This document shows, piece by piece, positions 42,301 to 51,057 of a stretch of 64,000 nt of DNA. This stretch comes from V1-33 sp964523105 (GTDB lineage Bacteria; Verrucomicrobiota; Verrucomicrobiia; Verrucomicrobiales; V1-33): assembly GCA_964523105.1 (NCBI GenBank), contig CAZFZN010000012.1:1-64000 (forward strand), read 5' to 3'. Position numbers and translations under genes: made by a program. The notes beneath the pieces were generated by a model. It made no database searches. It was given only the letters and a program-made list of their open reading frames with translations, and was not told the DNA's origin. The first letter of the stretch is position 1. Every line of letters starts with the position of its first letter.

Positions 42301-45300
42301 GCTACTCTCCCCTCCGCGCCACCCTGATCCGTCACCAGCGCCCGCCCGAGCAGCGCGGTCTCGAACAGGAACATATCCCGCCCGCGGTTCACCGGCTGCA
42401 TGTTGATCCAGTCGGCGGCCATGCGCCGGGTCGTGAGCTGCTCCTCTTTAAGCCGCTCGGCGAGGAGGATGCGCTCCAGCGCGTTGAGGCGGCCGTAGGG
42501 CCAGGGGGCGAGGTAGCGCGTGAGGTCGGAGCCGAGCAGGTAGTCGTCCATGAAGGTGCGCTCGCGTTTGGAGGCGAGGAAGGGCTGCACGACGGCATCG
42601 AAGAACGCGCGGTCCTTGCGCTGGAGAAAGAAGTTCAGTTCGTGGCAGGCATATTGCGAGTAGAGCGCGCGCTTCTTCGCGTCGTCGAAGGTCTTCCACT
42701 CCAGCAGCCATGAGAATTCGTTGAGCAGGGGATTTTGCGTCAGATTGAAGAACAACTGCTGCACCGCGCCAAGGTGCCCGATGGCCTGGAACTGCGCCGC
42801 CAGGGCATCGTCGAAGCGAAACGCCGCGTCCGCCTCCAAGACGCTGACGCGATTCTGCCGGCTGAAGTGCTGCGCGGGATCGAGCTGTCGCGCGAGCCGC
42901 AAATCCCGCGGCGGCAGCGCGGCGGCGGGCAGCGAGAAGTCGCGCACCGCGGAGGACTCGCGGTCAATGGCCAGCACGCGAAGGTATTGCCGGTCGCCCA
43001 GCGCCGCGCGCGGGATGACGACGTTGCCGGTTTTGTCAGGCCGGAGATTGAGCAGCGCCGGCGCCGGCGTGGCGAGGAAGGAGAGGTCGGGGCGGCCGGG
43101 CGGCGGGGTGGTGGGGGTCTGCGGGAAGGAGCCAGGTTCGGCGGGCTCATTCTCAGGGCTGGCGAAAGGATCGGCAGCAGCACCGATGTTCGTGGGTTGG
43201 GGCAGGAGTTTTTCATCGCGCACCTTCTCCAGAGCCTCCAACTGTTCTTTGTCTGTTTTGGTGACCGCGATCTCCCATGGATTGATGAGCAGCCCCGGCT
43301 TCGCGAGCATGTTGCCGGCGAAACGCGCTGCGGTGCGGCGTTCCAGCACGTAGCGGTATTCGTCGCCGATGCGCCGCGAGGAAAGATAGCGCGACGGCTG
43401 CCACGAGACGCCCTCCACCGATGGCGCGGCGAATGAGAACGCGCCGAGCGATTCCATTGCTGAGAACTCCGGCAGGAAGCGGCTGGCCAGAATGTGAACG
43501 CGCGTTTCCGGCGAGACGTTGCCGATGTGGAAGATGAGCGCGGGCTCCGGTTTCGCATTGGCATCGGGGAGTTTGATCTCTCCTTCCGCCATGCCCGTGA
43601 CGGTGAGCGGGCGGTTCGCAGTGAGTTGAACAGTGGAAGTCGCTGCCACGGCGTGGCCTTCGATGGCGTCGCCGGGGGCGATGCGGACGATGGTTTCCTG
43701 TTCGTGTATGATGAGGCTGTAGGTGCCGGGCGGGAGGTCTTTCCAGATGAGATAGCCGGAAGTGACCGCAGCGGGGAGCGGGATGAGGCGTTTCGGGACT
43801 GCCCCGCCGGCCGGTAGCACAGGCTTCCAGCCTGTGGAGGGTGATCGCGGGCTTCCAGCCTGCGGCGCATCTTTGTGCAGGCTGGAAGCCCGCACTACGC
43901 TCCACAGGCTGGAAGCCTGTGCTACCGAGAGCGCAGCAAGCGATGCTTCACCGAAGACCGGCGGATTCGCTGCACTCCAGGGAATGACGAGTGGCTGGCC
44001 GGCTTTGAGATGGATGACTTCCGGCAGAATGTGGTGCGCGGGCTTTGGCAGGGAGAAGTCGCGCGAAATATACTCTCCGGCGGCACTGAATGAGGCGATT
44101 CCCTCCAGCGCACCGAGCGCGATGGAGCCGGTGGCATCGGTCTTCATCAGCAACTCGATGGTTTGGCCGAACTCGGCGCGCTGAAACTCGAGCGTCACCT
44201 CCCGCGATGCACGCGGCTCGCCATTCAGCCCGAGACATTGCAGTACCCACTGGCCGGAGTTTTGGCTCAGGTGCAGATCGCTGACCTGGCCGGCGGTGGT
44301 GACAGTGTTCACTTCCAGCGAATCACTCACATTCAACTGCACCGGTGCGCCGGTGAGCGTGCTTTTCACTTCGCCTGACAAGGTGAAGCCCAGCGACTTC
44401 AATCGGTCCGGCACGGCGAACTCGACGGTCGTTTCCTTGTCCCCGGCCAATTTCTCCAGCGGAATGACCACACTCGCGGGCGTGCCGTCGAGGGTCTCGG
44501 ATGCGATAGTGACCTTCGCTTTCTCCAGCGACTCCAGCAGCACGGGGCGGCCATTGGATTGCAGGCGCGGGCGGATGAGGAGCGTGGCTTTGTTACCGGG
44601 GAGCAGGGATTCGCGCGGGACGTGGAAGCCGGCGGCAAGTTCGTATTTCTCGCCCTGGAGTTCGATGGTCTCCAGCGCCGTGAAGCCGGTGCCGTCTTCG
44701 ATGACGATCTTCTGCGGGCCGGGCTGCGTGGAGAGCGGCAGGAGGATGAGGCCGCTGTCGTCGCCGGGGATTTGCTTCGGCCCGATCATGGCGAAGGCCT
44801 TGGGCACGGGCTGCAGCTTTTCGTCGAGCACGGTGACGGCGGTGCCGGCGGAGGTCTGGCGCACGATGGTGCGCAGGCCGCCTTTGCGAATGAGCGCGCG
44901 GCTGGCTTTGCCGTTGCCGATGAATTCGATGATCCACACGCCGCGTTTGCCGTTCAGTTCGGGGAAGGAAAACGTCTGCTTCGTTCGCAGGATGGGCGCG
45001 TCCTTGAACTCGCGCTTCTGCTCCAGGTTGGCGGTGAGGCCGTCGAGGTCGAGGCCGGTGTTCACTTCCTCGCCGGCGCGGTGGACGTTGGCGGTGTTGA
45101 TCTCATAAACGCGCACCAGCAGCGACGGCGTGTTCTTGAGCCACACGTCGAGCGTGACCGCATCATCCGGCTGCCACACGGGGCGCGACGCGGGATCGAA
45201 TTCGATATCCGTGCGGTCGCGCAGTGCCTGGAGCGATTCGGGTGAGAGCAGCGACATCCACCTCTGCGGCTCCGGCGCGCCGGTCGTGAGTTTGGCTTCG

Positions 45301-46457
45301 GCGAGGAGGCTGTTGAGGAACCCGGTGCTCACGAGCGGGGCGATGGCGTCCTCTTTTTCCGTGGTGAGGTAACGGATGAGCAGGCGGCGCACGAGCGCTT
45401 CGTCGTCGCCCACGGGCGCGGTGCCGGTGAAGGCGGAGGGATCGAAGTCGAGCGCGGCAGGGAACTTCCAGAGGTCGGGGTGATCCTTGCGATACTGCGC
45501 GCTGTGGTAGCGGACGGGGCGGGGGAGTTTCAGATAGGCGATGAGCCGTTGAGGGTCGAGATTCCCCTGCCGCTCGTCGTGCGCGAGCAGGTGATAGAGC
45601 AGGTTTGCTTTGAGCGCGTTGGCGTTGGGATTGAGCGTGGCGGCGTAGGCCCAGAGCCGCTCCAGCCATGCGCCGCGCACCGCGGGATCGCGGTCCGGAT
45701 CCTCGAACTCCAGCGGACGCATGCGGGTCATCACCGCGGCGGTGAAGGTCTCGTTGTTGAGCAGCTCGGGCCGGAGCTTTTGCAGTTCCGCCAACTGATC
45801 GCTGGTGAGTTGCGTGTGGATGGGGAACTTGCCGAACGCCGCGTCCTTCTCCTTCAACTCGCGGTCAATGACGTCCACCAGCCCGGGAAAATCCGGACGT
45901 TTCAGCCGTGAGAGCAGCGCGCGAATTTCCGTTAGCTTCCATTCTTCCACCGGCTGCGGGAGGCGGTAAAGTCCAACGTCGGTGACATTCTCCAGCGCCT
46001 CGGTGCCGGCGATGGACTTTTGCTCAAATGCCGCGAACGAAATCAGTGCCGGATCGAGCGCGGAGACCAGTTCGGCGCGCGCCTCTTCGGTTTCGCGCTG
46101 GTGATTGAATTCGAGCGAGAGCTTTTCGCGGAGCCACGCCAGCGTGCCCGCCGGGTCTTTGTCGTAGGCGAGCAGGGCCGCGCGGTTTTTCAAAATGTCG
46201 CGGCGGCCATTGGGACCGCCGGAGGCTTGCTCCCAGTCCTTGAGCAGTTCGGCGGCCTTCTGCTGATCGCCCTGAGTCTGGTGGAAGAGGGCGCTGTAGA
46301 AATAGTAGTCGTCCGTGCCGGGGATGAGTTCTTTGAGAATGGCGGCGCGGTCAGGAGCGAGAGCGTAGCGTTCCGCGAAGGGCTGGGCTGCCTTGATGGA
46401 GGCGACCCACAGGACGCAGGGGACGAAGGTGAGGGACAGCGCGGGGAGCCGGATCAT
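39381..46457 (-). CDS. Giant macroglobulin-like secreted protein
   Basis: This 2,358-residue protein has a signal peptide (MIRLPALSLTFVPCVLWVASIKA). The N-terminal third is helical and TPR-like; a long middle part consists of MG-like beta domains of the alpha-2-macroglobulin type (for example GYLIWKDLPPGTYSLIIHE, carboxypeptidase-regulatory-like). A TPR-like stretch (YDLGQFDEAQAHFSKMLAI) lies near residue 1485, followed by Asp-rich loops (DVDGDGKADDF, TGDFDGDAF), then PVC-conserved blocks (MNRFWRDYAVWDGKGGFL; FAQHNLYFLDMDK-type). No CxEQ thioester motif is present, so covalent protease trapping is unlikely. A perfect palindromic repeat is translated in frame at about residues 844-882. A GCAGTC run near 42255 encodes alternating Thr-Ala. 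Role: probably an envelope-protecting or matrix protein; the family label is moderate. Confidence 0.75.
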   Translation of the reverse strand: MIRLPALSLTFVPCVLWVASIKAAQPFAERYALAPDRAAILKELIPGTDDYYFYSALFHQTQGDQQKAAELLKDWEQASGGPNGRRDILKNRAALLAYDKDPAGTLAWLREKLSLEFNHQRETEEARAELVSALDPALISFAAFEQKSIAGTEALENVTDVGLYRLPQPVEEWKLTEIRALLSRLKRPDFPGLVDVIDRELKEKDAAFGKFPIHTQLTSDQLAELQKLRPELLNNETFTAAVMTRMRPLEFEDPDRDPAVRGAWLERLWAYAATLNPNANALKANLLYHLLAHDERQGNLDPQRLIAYLKLPRPVRYHSAQYRKDHPDLWKFPAALDFDPSAFTGTAPVGDDEALVRRLLIRYLTTEKEDAIAPLVSTGFLNSLLAEAKLTTGAPEPQRWMSLLSPESLQALRDRTDIEFDPASRPVWQPDDAVTLDVWLKNTPSLLVRVYEINTANVHRAGEEVNTGLDLDGLTANLEQKREFKDAPILRTKQTFSFPELNGKRGVWIIEFIGNGKASRALIRKGGLRTIVRQTSAGTAVTVLDEKLQPVPKAFAMIGPKQIPGDDSGLILLPLSTQPGPQKIVIEDGTGFTALETIELQGEKYELAAGFHVPRESLLPGNKATLLIRPRLQSNGRPVLLESLEKAKVTIASETLDGTPASVVIPLEKLAGDKETTVEFAVPDRLKSLGFTLSGEVKSTLTGAPVQLNVSDSLEVNTVTTAGQVSDLHLSQNSGQWVLQCLGLNGEPRASREVTLEFQRAEFGQTIELLMKTDATGSIALGALEGIASFSAAGEYISRDFSLPKPAHHILPEVIHLKAGQPLVIPWSAANPPVFGEASLAALSVAQASSLWSVVRASSLHKDAPQAGSPRSPSTGWKPVLPAGGAVPKRLIPLPAAVTSGYLIWKDLPPGTYSLIIHEQETIVRIAPGDAIEGHAVAATSTVQLTANRPLTVTGMAEGEIKLPDANAKPEPALIFHIGNVSPETRVHILASRFLPEFSAMESLGAFSFAAPSVEGVSWQPSRYLSSRRIGDEYRYVLERRTAARFAGNMLAKPGLLINPWEIAVTKTDKEQLEALEKVRDEKLLPQPTNIGAAADPFASPENEPAEPGSFPQTPTTPPPGRPDLSFLATPAPALLNLRPDKTGNVVIPRAALGDRQYLRVLAIDRESSAVRDFSLPAAALPPRDLRLARQLDPAQHFSRQNRVSVLEADAAFRFDDALAAQFQAIGHLGAVQQLFFNLTQNPLLNEFSWLLEWKTFDDAKKRALYSQYACHELNFFLQRKDRAFFDAVVQPFLASKRERTFMDDYLLGSDLTRYLAPWPYGRLNALERILLAERLKEEQLTTRRMAADWINMQPVNRGRDMFLFETALLGRALVTDQGGAEGRVALFYPVVDPTATATATANTEGFGYGNTNGQADWRFGSNDGRLNGLVPWGGIAGARPNAWYREKRSGASADSGIVQFDVPTRWDDYQDLYVELNRPGQPQGEELKRLFEQGRGFYDLGQFDEAQAHFSKMLAIDPNNTAARRGLERTQREASDYLNSGRDETRLKMLGDVDTLWESQPGATRTGKGTELAYDVDGDGKADDFQRKFLGGANNLRGWNYREAESPYFYGYNSRSAAYSWNTTQGQIPNRGPNEPLETGDFDGDAFTNEQEYLVRFKARAGDRPVRLFRQQDPTKVWAEQQYYRLPLEAQTADLVPMNRFWRDYAVWDGKGGFLSTSVADAAGSFSEMVLALAVLDLPFPGEFKAGKVDTKDNVLTLTPASRLLLFHQDILPAEPDAAGAKLLVSQNFYREGDRYIEQAGEKTDKFVTAEFLTGAVYGCQVVVTNPSSSPKRVDVLFQIPAGALPVKATRRVQSLPVNIEPYRTAMLDFHFYFPDAGKFSHFPVHISRNAKTAASAAAFTFNVVARPTINDPASWDYVSQHGTDNEVLSFLAQHNLYFLDMDKMLWRLQNADFFKRVIAHLKERHHFHAGVWSYAALHNVQPYLQEFLQQSPLSIQCGPVFEAPVLTVHPVEQQSYQHLEYSPLINARAHPLGGERRILNDKFAVQWNALMTVLAFRPQLSAEDWLGVTAYLAAQDRIEEALASFSKVNRAAVAEKLQYEYLRAWLAMCQEDTATARRIAAALLAHPVKHWRDKFAILTAQLDELEGKPFGAPDMADRDAAQEAAADNEPSLALTVEGKVVKVNHRHLTEITVRYYPVDLEFLFSANPFLTSSTARFGNIRPAASEKHMLPANGNGFNVALPARFHSSAVLVEVSGGGTTRAVPVYAHALDVRMSESFGQLAVEHGGKPLPGAYVKVFADVNGHTAFYKDGYTDLRGKFDYASLSTDDLNGARKFSILVASGEHGALVQEVTPPAR
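43812..43927. repeat. Nested perfect palindromic repeat inserted in frame in the giant gene
   Basis: The outer arms at 43812-43838 and 43901-43927 are perfect 27-base inverted repeats (ends CGGTAGCACAGGC and GCCTGTGCTACCG). Inside them a second perfect 17-base inverted pair surrounds 43847-43893. Each contains the CTTCCAGCC/GGCTGGAAG core known from interspersed repeats in PVC and acidobacterial genomes (from memory). The whole element is read through without a stop. Confidence 0.85.
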
Positions 46458-46622
46458 GGGATCGCAGTGTAAGAACCCGGGGCGCGCTGGCGAGTTTGAG
46501 GTTGTAAAGAAAGTGTCATGGCCTGGCCGGCCGCGGCGGAGTGGAACTCCACGGCGCCGCCGGGCTCATACCCGGAGGGGTTCGCGGCGGATTCCCGGGT
46601 TGAATGTTGCGGCTGTGAAGCC

Positions 46623-48194
46623 ATGATCGCGGCCGTGCGCCTGCTGATCGTCCCCCTGTTGCTGCTGTCCGCGCCGGTGCTTCCGGCGCAGGAAAGCATC
46701 CCGCTGCCGGTGAAGAAAGCGCCCGCCATTCCGGCGCCGGAGCCTGCGCCGCAGACGCCGGGACTGCCCCGCGTCCAGATGGCGCCTACGGCACCGGCCT
46801 TTCCGGTGCGGCCCACGCCGGCGCCGCGGGTCAGGTTGTCTAACAGGGAGTCCCCGGGCGTCAGCAACATCCACGGCGGACAGTTTTTCGTGCATGGAAA
46901 AGTGAAGGAGCAGCGCGATGTGCTGCTGGAGGAGGCGGAACGCGTGCGGCGCATGGTGGCCACGGCGCTCGGCACGGGGAACTCGTTCACCATTCCGGTG
47001 GTGATTCAAATCCGTGAGGGACTGGCACTGCCGCCGGGGCGTCCGTCGGTCTGGACGGCCATCGCTCAGGCCGGCGAAGGATTTCGCATCGAGCTGAATC
47101 TGGTGCCGCGGTTCGGCGGCGTGGACGGTCCGCTGCTGCGCCAGGAACTGGTGCGCTGCATTCTCGCGGAGCGACTGCTGCGCCCGCATGCGGCGCAGAG
47201 TCTGGCCGGACGCGACATCCCGCCGCCCGACTGGCTGCTGCACGGGGCGCTGGAACTGCTCGACTACCAGGCACTGGGCCGGCCCAGCGATGCATTCAGC
47301 GCGGTCTTCCGGCTGGGGCACGTCATGAGCCTCGAGGACATCTTCGAGGCCGATCCTGCGGGCATGGATTCCGTGTCCCGCGCTGTGTACCGCGCCTCCT
47401 GCTGCGGTCTGGTGCTCATGCTGCTGGAGCGCAGCGGCATGGACCGGAGAAACTTCAATGCCCTCTGCGATACCCTCGCACTCATGCCGTCCAACGACAC
47501 CGGCGCCATCGCGCGGGCCTATCCGGAACTCAATTCCAGCGGCCACAGCCTGGGCAAATGGTGGAGCCTGCAGCTCGCCGCCATGTCCTCGCCGGGCATG
47601 GACGAACTGCTCAGTCCCGCCATGACCGATGCGGAACTCACCCGCGCCCTGACACTTCACCTGCCGGCCCTTCCGGCCGAGGAGCGGAAGGAGAGGAAAG
47701 GACTGGCGAAGGTGTTCGGAAAGAAAAAGCCGGCGGATTCGCCCAAAGAGCCGGGCACTCCGGTGACCGCAGCAGCGGCGGAGGAGTTTCCCCTCACCGA
47801 ATTCAGCCGCGCCACTTCGCGGAAGGACCGTGAGGAAATCTTCAACCGCGTGGAACTCGGCATCACCAAACTCTCGCTGCGCGCGCATCCGCTCTATCGC
47901 CCGGTGCTGGGCCGCTATCTCGCCCTGGTGAAGGACCTGGGGCAGGGCAAAAAGCAAAAGGAGGCCGCCGCTCACATCGCCTCGCTGGACGCCATGCGGC
48001 AGCAGCTTCTGAAGGAAATGCGCGCCGCGGAGGACTATCTCGACTGGCATGAAGCCACCCAGGCGGGCACGATCAGCGGCGATTTTTCCGATTATTTCCG
48101 GGCGGTCCGGGAGTCGGAAAATCCCGCATCCCGGGCGCGACCGGACCCGATTTCCCGCTATCTCGACCTGATTGAGACAGAATACCGGGAGTAA
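46623..48194 (+). CDS. Secreted hypothetical protein, possible inactive peptidase-MA-like fold
   Basis: This 523-residue protein has a signal peptide (MIAAVRLLIVPLLLLSAPVLPAQ) and a Pro-rich region to about residue 75. The middle part (about 80-300) contains RQELVRCILAERLL and PPDWLLHGALELLDYQALG, an arrangement like gluzincin peptidase-MA proteins, where an HExxH helix is followed by a GxxE helix. Here the zinc residues are absent, so it is probably not a metalloprotease. The C-terminal half is helical and Lys/Glu-rich. The start at 46623 was chosen because it opens the signal peptide; the frame is open from 46518. It is divergent from the giant gene. Function unknown. Confidence 0.7.
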   Translation: MIAAVRLLIVPLLLLSAPVLPAQESIPLPVKKAPAIPAPEPAPQTPGLPRVQMAPTAPAFPVRPTPAPRVRLSNRESPGVSNIHGGQFFVHGKVKEQRDVLLEEAERVRRMVATALGTGNSFTIPVVIQIREGLALPPGRPSVWTAIAQAGEGFRIELNLVPRFGGVDGPLLRQELVRCILAERLLRPHAAQSLAGRDIPPPDWLLHGALELLDYQALGRPSDAFSAVFRLGHVMSLEDIFEADPAGMDSVSRAVYRASCCGLVLMLLERSGMDRRNFNALCDTLALMPSNDTGAIARAYPELNSSGHSLGKWWSLQLAAMSSPGMDELLSPAMTDAELTRALTLHLPALPAEERKERKGLAKVFGKKKPADSPKEPGTPVTAAAAEEFPLTEFSRATSRKDREEIFNRVELGITKLSLRAHPLYRPVLGRYLALVKDLGQGKKQKEAAAHIASLDAMRQQLLKEMRAAEDYLDWHEATQAGTISGDFSDYFRAVRESENPASRARPDPISRYLDLIETEYRE

Positions 48195-48239
48195 TCGTTT
48201 TCGATTTTCCGGGAGTTTGGTAAACTGCGCGCGCCGACC

Positions 48240-49877
48240 ATGCGCCTCGCTCTCTTTACGTTCCTCTTTCCGGCGGCAGCCCTTGCCGCGCCTCCCGCCA
48301 ATGACAACTTCGCCGCCCGTCAGGTCCTGACCGGCGCCATCGCCAATTCTTCCGGAACCAACGTGGAAGCCACGGAGGAAGCCGGCGAGGACCTGCGCAA
48401 CGGGCTCTTCGCCGCCACGGTGTGGTGGAAATGGACGGCACCGGCCAGCGAGTGGGTGCGCGTGACCACCGAAGGCAGCAGCTTCGACACGGTGGTGCAG
48501 ATCTCCACCGGCACCGCGGTGGACGCACAAACGCTGGTGGCCTTCAACGACCAGGCGCCGGGGGGCACTGGCGCCGTGACCAGCAGCGTCACCTTTCAGG
48601 CCGTGGAGGGCACGGAGTACAACATTGCCGTCGGAGGCTGGGATTTCTTCGGTGCCGAAACGGGCGATATCACCCTGCGCGTCATTCAGAGTCTGTCGGT
48701 TCTGCCGCCGTATTTTCCCGCCACCCTGAGCTTCAATCCCTCGCCCGTGGACGTCACGGCCGCGGCGGTGCAGGTGACGGCGTCGTTCACCATTCATGCC
48801 ACCAGCAACACTTTCAACGGCACGGCCGGCGCCGGCTTCGGCTGGGAGGAAAGCGGCGGCAACGGTGACTTCGCCGGCCCGCCCGCCGCGTGGGACGGCA
48901 GTCAGCCGAACGCCGTGCGGGAACAGATTTTCACAGCCCCGCGGTTTCTCGAACCCGGTGCGAAAACCGTGTGGTTCAAAGTGGTGCCCTCCGCCGGGAC
49001 ACCGCTGATTTTTTCCGGTCCCGAAGGCGGCAGCGGTTACGCTCTCCCCCCGGCGGCGGCGCAGACCCTGACCATTGTCAACAACGGCTCGAATGACATC
49101 GAGCCGCCGCTGCTCAGTTCCTTCACCATCACACCGCAGAATGTGGACGTGACGGCAGCTCCCGCTGATCTGCAGATTTCCGCCGTGCTCGCAGACGCGC
49201 CGGCGGGCGTGCAATCGGTGGAAATCGAACTCAATCCGAACAACGGCGTGCGGCTGCTCCGTGCGCTGCTGACGCTGAATTCCGGAACGCCGCAGTCCGG
49301 CACATGGACCGGCACGGTCGCGGTGCCGCAAAATTATCCGACGGCCAATTATGCCGTCCTCGTGCGGGCCACGGATGTGGCGCAGAACGATCACACGTGG
49401 GGAACTTTCGGCAGCACCGAGATGCCCGGCGGCGATGTGGATGTCGCCATTCTTGGCGGCGGCGCTTATGAGCGCTGGGCCTACTCCGGCTGGTTCGATC
49501 CCGGCGATCCGCTCGCCGGACCGAACGACGATGCCAACGGCGACGGTGTGCCCAATCTGCTCTGCTACGCTTTCGGCATCAGCCCGTTCGTCTCCGCGGC
49601 CGGCACGGGATCCCTGCCGCTGGTGGAACTCACCGGCAGTGGCGGAGCACGCAAACTGCGCATCACCTACCTGCGCCGCAAGGCCTCGACCAACAGCGGC
49701 CTGACTTATCTGCCGCAGTTCAGTTCCGGCACGGCGGGCGTTTGGGAAACCGTCGCCGGCGGCACCGATGAAAGCGTGGACACGACGTTCGAGCGCATCG
49801 TGGTGGAGGACACCGTCACGGTGGATGCAGAGATCAAACGGTTCGGCCGGGTCAAGGTCGGCTACGGCACCCAGTGA
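48240..49877 (+). CDS. Secreted beta-sandwich protein, function unknown
   Basis: This 545-residue protein has a signal peptide (MRLALFTFLFPAAALA) followed by PPANDNFAARQVLTGA, the typical start of a PPC-like/CalX-like bacterial beta domain (residues about 20-145, with VWWKWTAPASEWVRVTTEGSS split by eye). Ig-like domains follow. Near the end a calcium-loop-like segment (DDANGDGVPNLLCYAFGISP) precedes the small C-terminal beta domain shared by several exported proteins in this window (ITYLRRKASTNSGLTYLPQFSS). No catalytic residues stand out. It begins 45 bases after the previous secreted protein gene and may be co-transcribed with it. Confidence 0.7.
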   Translation: MRLALFTFLFPAAALAAPPANDNFAARQVLTGAIANSSGTNVEATEEAGEDLRNGLFAATVWWKWTAPASEWVRVTTEGSSFDTVVQISTGTAVDAQTLVAFNDQAPGGTGAVTSSVTFQAVEGTEYNIAVGGWDFFGAETGDITLRVIQSLSVLPPYFPATLSFNPSPVDVTAAAVQVTASFTIHATSNTFNGTAGAGFGWEESGGNGDFAGPPAAWDGSQPNAVREQIFTAPRFLEPGAKTVWFKVVPSAGTPLIFSGPEGGSGYALPPAAAQTLTIVNNGSNDIEPPLLSSFTITPQNVDVTAAPADLQISAVLADAPAGVQSVEIELNPNNGVRLLRALLTLNSGTPQSGTWTGTVAVPQNYPTANYAVLVRATDVAQNDHTWGTFGSTEMPGGDVDVAILGGGAYERWAYSGWFDPGDPLAGPNDDANGDGVPNLLCYAFGISPFVSAAGTGSLPLVELTGSGGARKLRITYLRRKASTNSGLTYLPQFSSGTAGVWETVAGGTDESVDTTFERIVVEDTVTVDAEIKRFGRVKVGYGTQ

Positions 49878-49917
49878 CGGGCGCCCGCACTGCCCGGTCT
49901 CGGCCTTGGTACAAAAG

Positions 49918-49992
49918 TGGAGCGGGTGACGCGATTCGAACGCGCGACATCTTCCTTGGCAAGGAAGTGCTCTACCCCTGAGCTACACCCGC
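49918..49992 (-). tRNA. tRNA-Gly (anticodon GCC) with encoded CCA
   Basis: On the minus strand the acceptor stem GCGGGTG pairs with CACCCGC. The D arm GCTCAGGGGTAGAGC, anticodon loop TTGCCAA (anticodon GCC) and T arm GCGCGTTCGAATCGCG are all intact. A discriminator T and a genomic CCA (49918-49920) follow. Total 75 bases with CCA. Confidence 0.97.
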
Positions 49993-50084
49993 AGTGACAC
50001 CTGCCCCTCGGGCAGCGCGCGGCGAGTATTGTAGAACTCCCCCTTTGCGCAAGCAGCAATTTCCACTTTGTCGGAGTTCACAGA

Positions 50085-50882
50085 ATGGACACGAACAAGC
50101 TCGAAGAGATCATCGCCCACAAGCGGACCGAAGTGGAGAAACTGCTCCCCCGCGCCGCCAAACTGCGCGCCGCGGCCCTGGAGCGGAACGAATTCCGCTC
50201 CTTCTACGGGGCGCTGCATCAGGGACCGGGGCACCTCGCCGTCATCGCAGAGGTCAAAAAAGCCTCGCCCAGCGCCGGGATCATTGCCGCCGACTTCGAC
50301 CCCGTGCAGATCGCGAAATCCTACGACCGCGGCGGTGCGAGCGCCATTTCCGTGCTCACCGATGAAAAGTTTTTCCAGGGCAGCCTCAGCTATCTTCCGC
50401 TCATCCGGGAGGCCACCAGCGCGCCGCTGCTGCGCAAGGACTTCATCGTGGACGAGGTCCAGATTTATGAAAGTGTCGTCGCCGGAGCCGACGCCATTCT
50501 GCTGATCGTGGCGGCCCTGGAGCAGGAGCAGCTGGTGCAGCTCTTGAAGGTTGCAGCATCCTGTCAGCTCGATGTGCTGGTCGAAGTCCACGAACGAAAG
50601 GAACTCGAGCGGGTGCTCGAAACCGATGCCTGCATCATCGGCATCAATAACCGGAATCTGAAAACCTTTGCCGTGGACCTGCATACGACCGAACAGCTGG
50701 CCGAAGACGTGCCTGAGGACATCATCCTCGTCAGCGAGAGCGGCATCAAAACTCCGGAGGAGGCGCGCCGGGTCTTCGAGTGGGGCGCGAATGCCATTCT
50801 CGTCGGGGAAGGACTGATGCGCAGCCCCGATCCGGCGGCGGCGATTCATCAGTTCATGCTGTGCGCGAAACAGAACGGCTGA
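50085..50882 (+). CDS. trpC: Indole-3-glycerol phosphate synthase
   Basis: This 265-residue TIM-barrel enzyme of tryptophan biosynthesis converts CdRP to indole-3-glycerol phosphate. Family motifs are intact: AVIAEVKKASPSAGII (catalytic Lys near 59), ISVLTDEKFFQGS, LLRKDFIVDEVQIYES, EVHERKEL, GINNRNLKTF, SESGIKT and AILVGEGLMRS. It is a free-standing trpC, not fused to trpF, and no other trp gene is in view. GGAG is nine bases upstream of the ATG. The tRNA-Gly gene lies divergently upstream. A dispersed repeat follows directly. Confidence 0.96.
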   Translation: MDTNKLEEIIAHKRTEVEKLLPRAAKLRAAALERNEFRSFYGALHQGPGHLAVIAEVKKASPSAGIIAADFDPVQIAKSYDRGGASAISVLTDEKFFQGSLSYLPLIREATSAPLLRKDFIVDEVQIYESVVAGADAILLIVAALEQEQLVQLLKVAASCQLDVLVEVHERKELERVLETDACIIGINNRNLKTFAVDLHTTEQLAEDVPEDIILVSESGIKTPEEARRVFEWGANAILVGEGLMRSPDPAAAIHQFMLCAKQNG

Positions 50883-50888
50883 AGCATA

Positions 50889-51047
50889 AAAGGGAAATTG
50901 AACCACGGATGGACCCGGATGAACACGGGTACTCAGCAAGTTGTGTTCACGGGAAGCCCCCTCCGGGGAGTGAATCCGAATCCATGCGTCAATCCGTGTG
51001 AATCAGTGTCCATCGGCGGTTTTCTTCCTCTCCATTTTTCTTTTCAG
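50889..51047 (-). repeat. Dispersed repeat, copy 2
   Basis: Read on the minus strand, this 159-base segment matches 8855-9064 across nearly its whole length, apart from the extra stretch in copy 1. It fills the gap between the convergent trpC and histidine kinase genes and ends 11 bases from the kinase stop. Confidence 0.75.
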
Positions 51048-51057
51048 GCGGAAGCAC

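Noticed and set aside
46566..49394. A 942-codon open frame on the minus strand
   Set aside because: It lies antisense to two secreted-protein genes that each have a signal peptide and domain features. Its product is rich in His, Arg and Gly with no recognisable domain, as expected of an antisense shadow.
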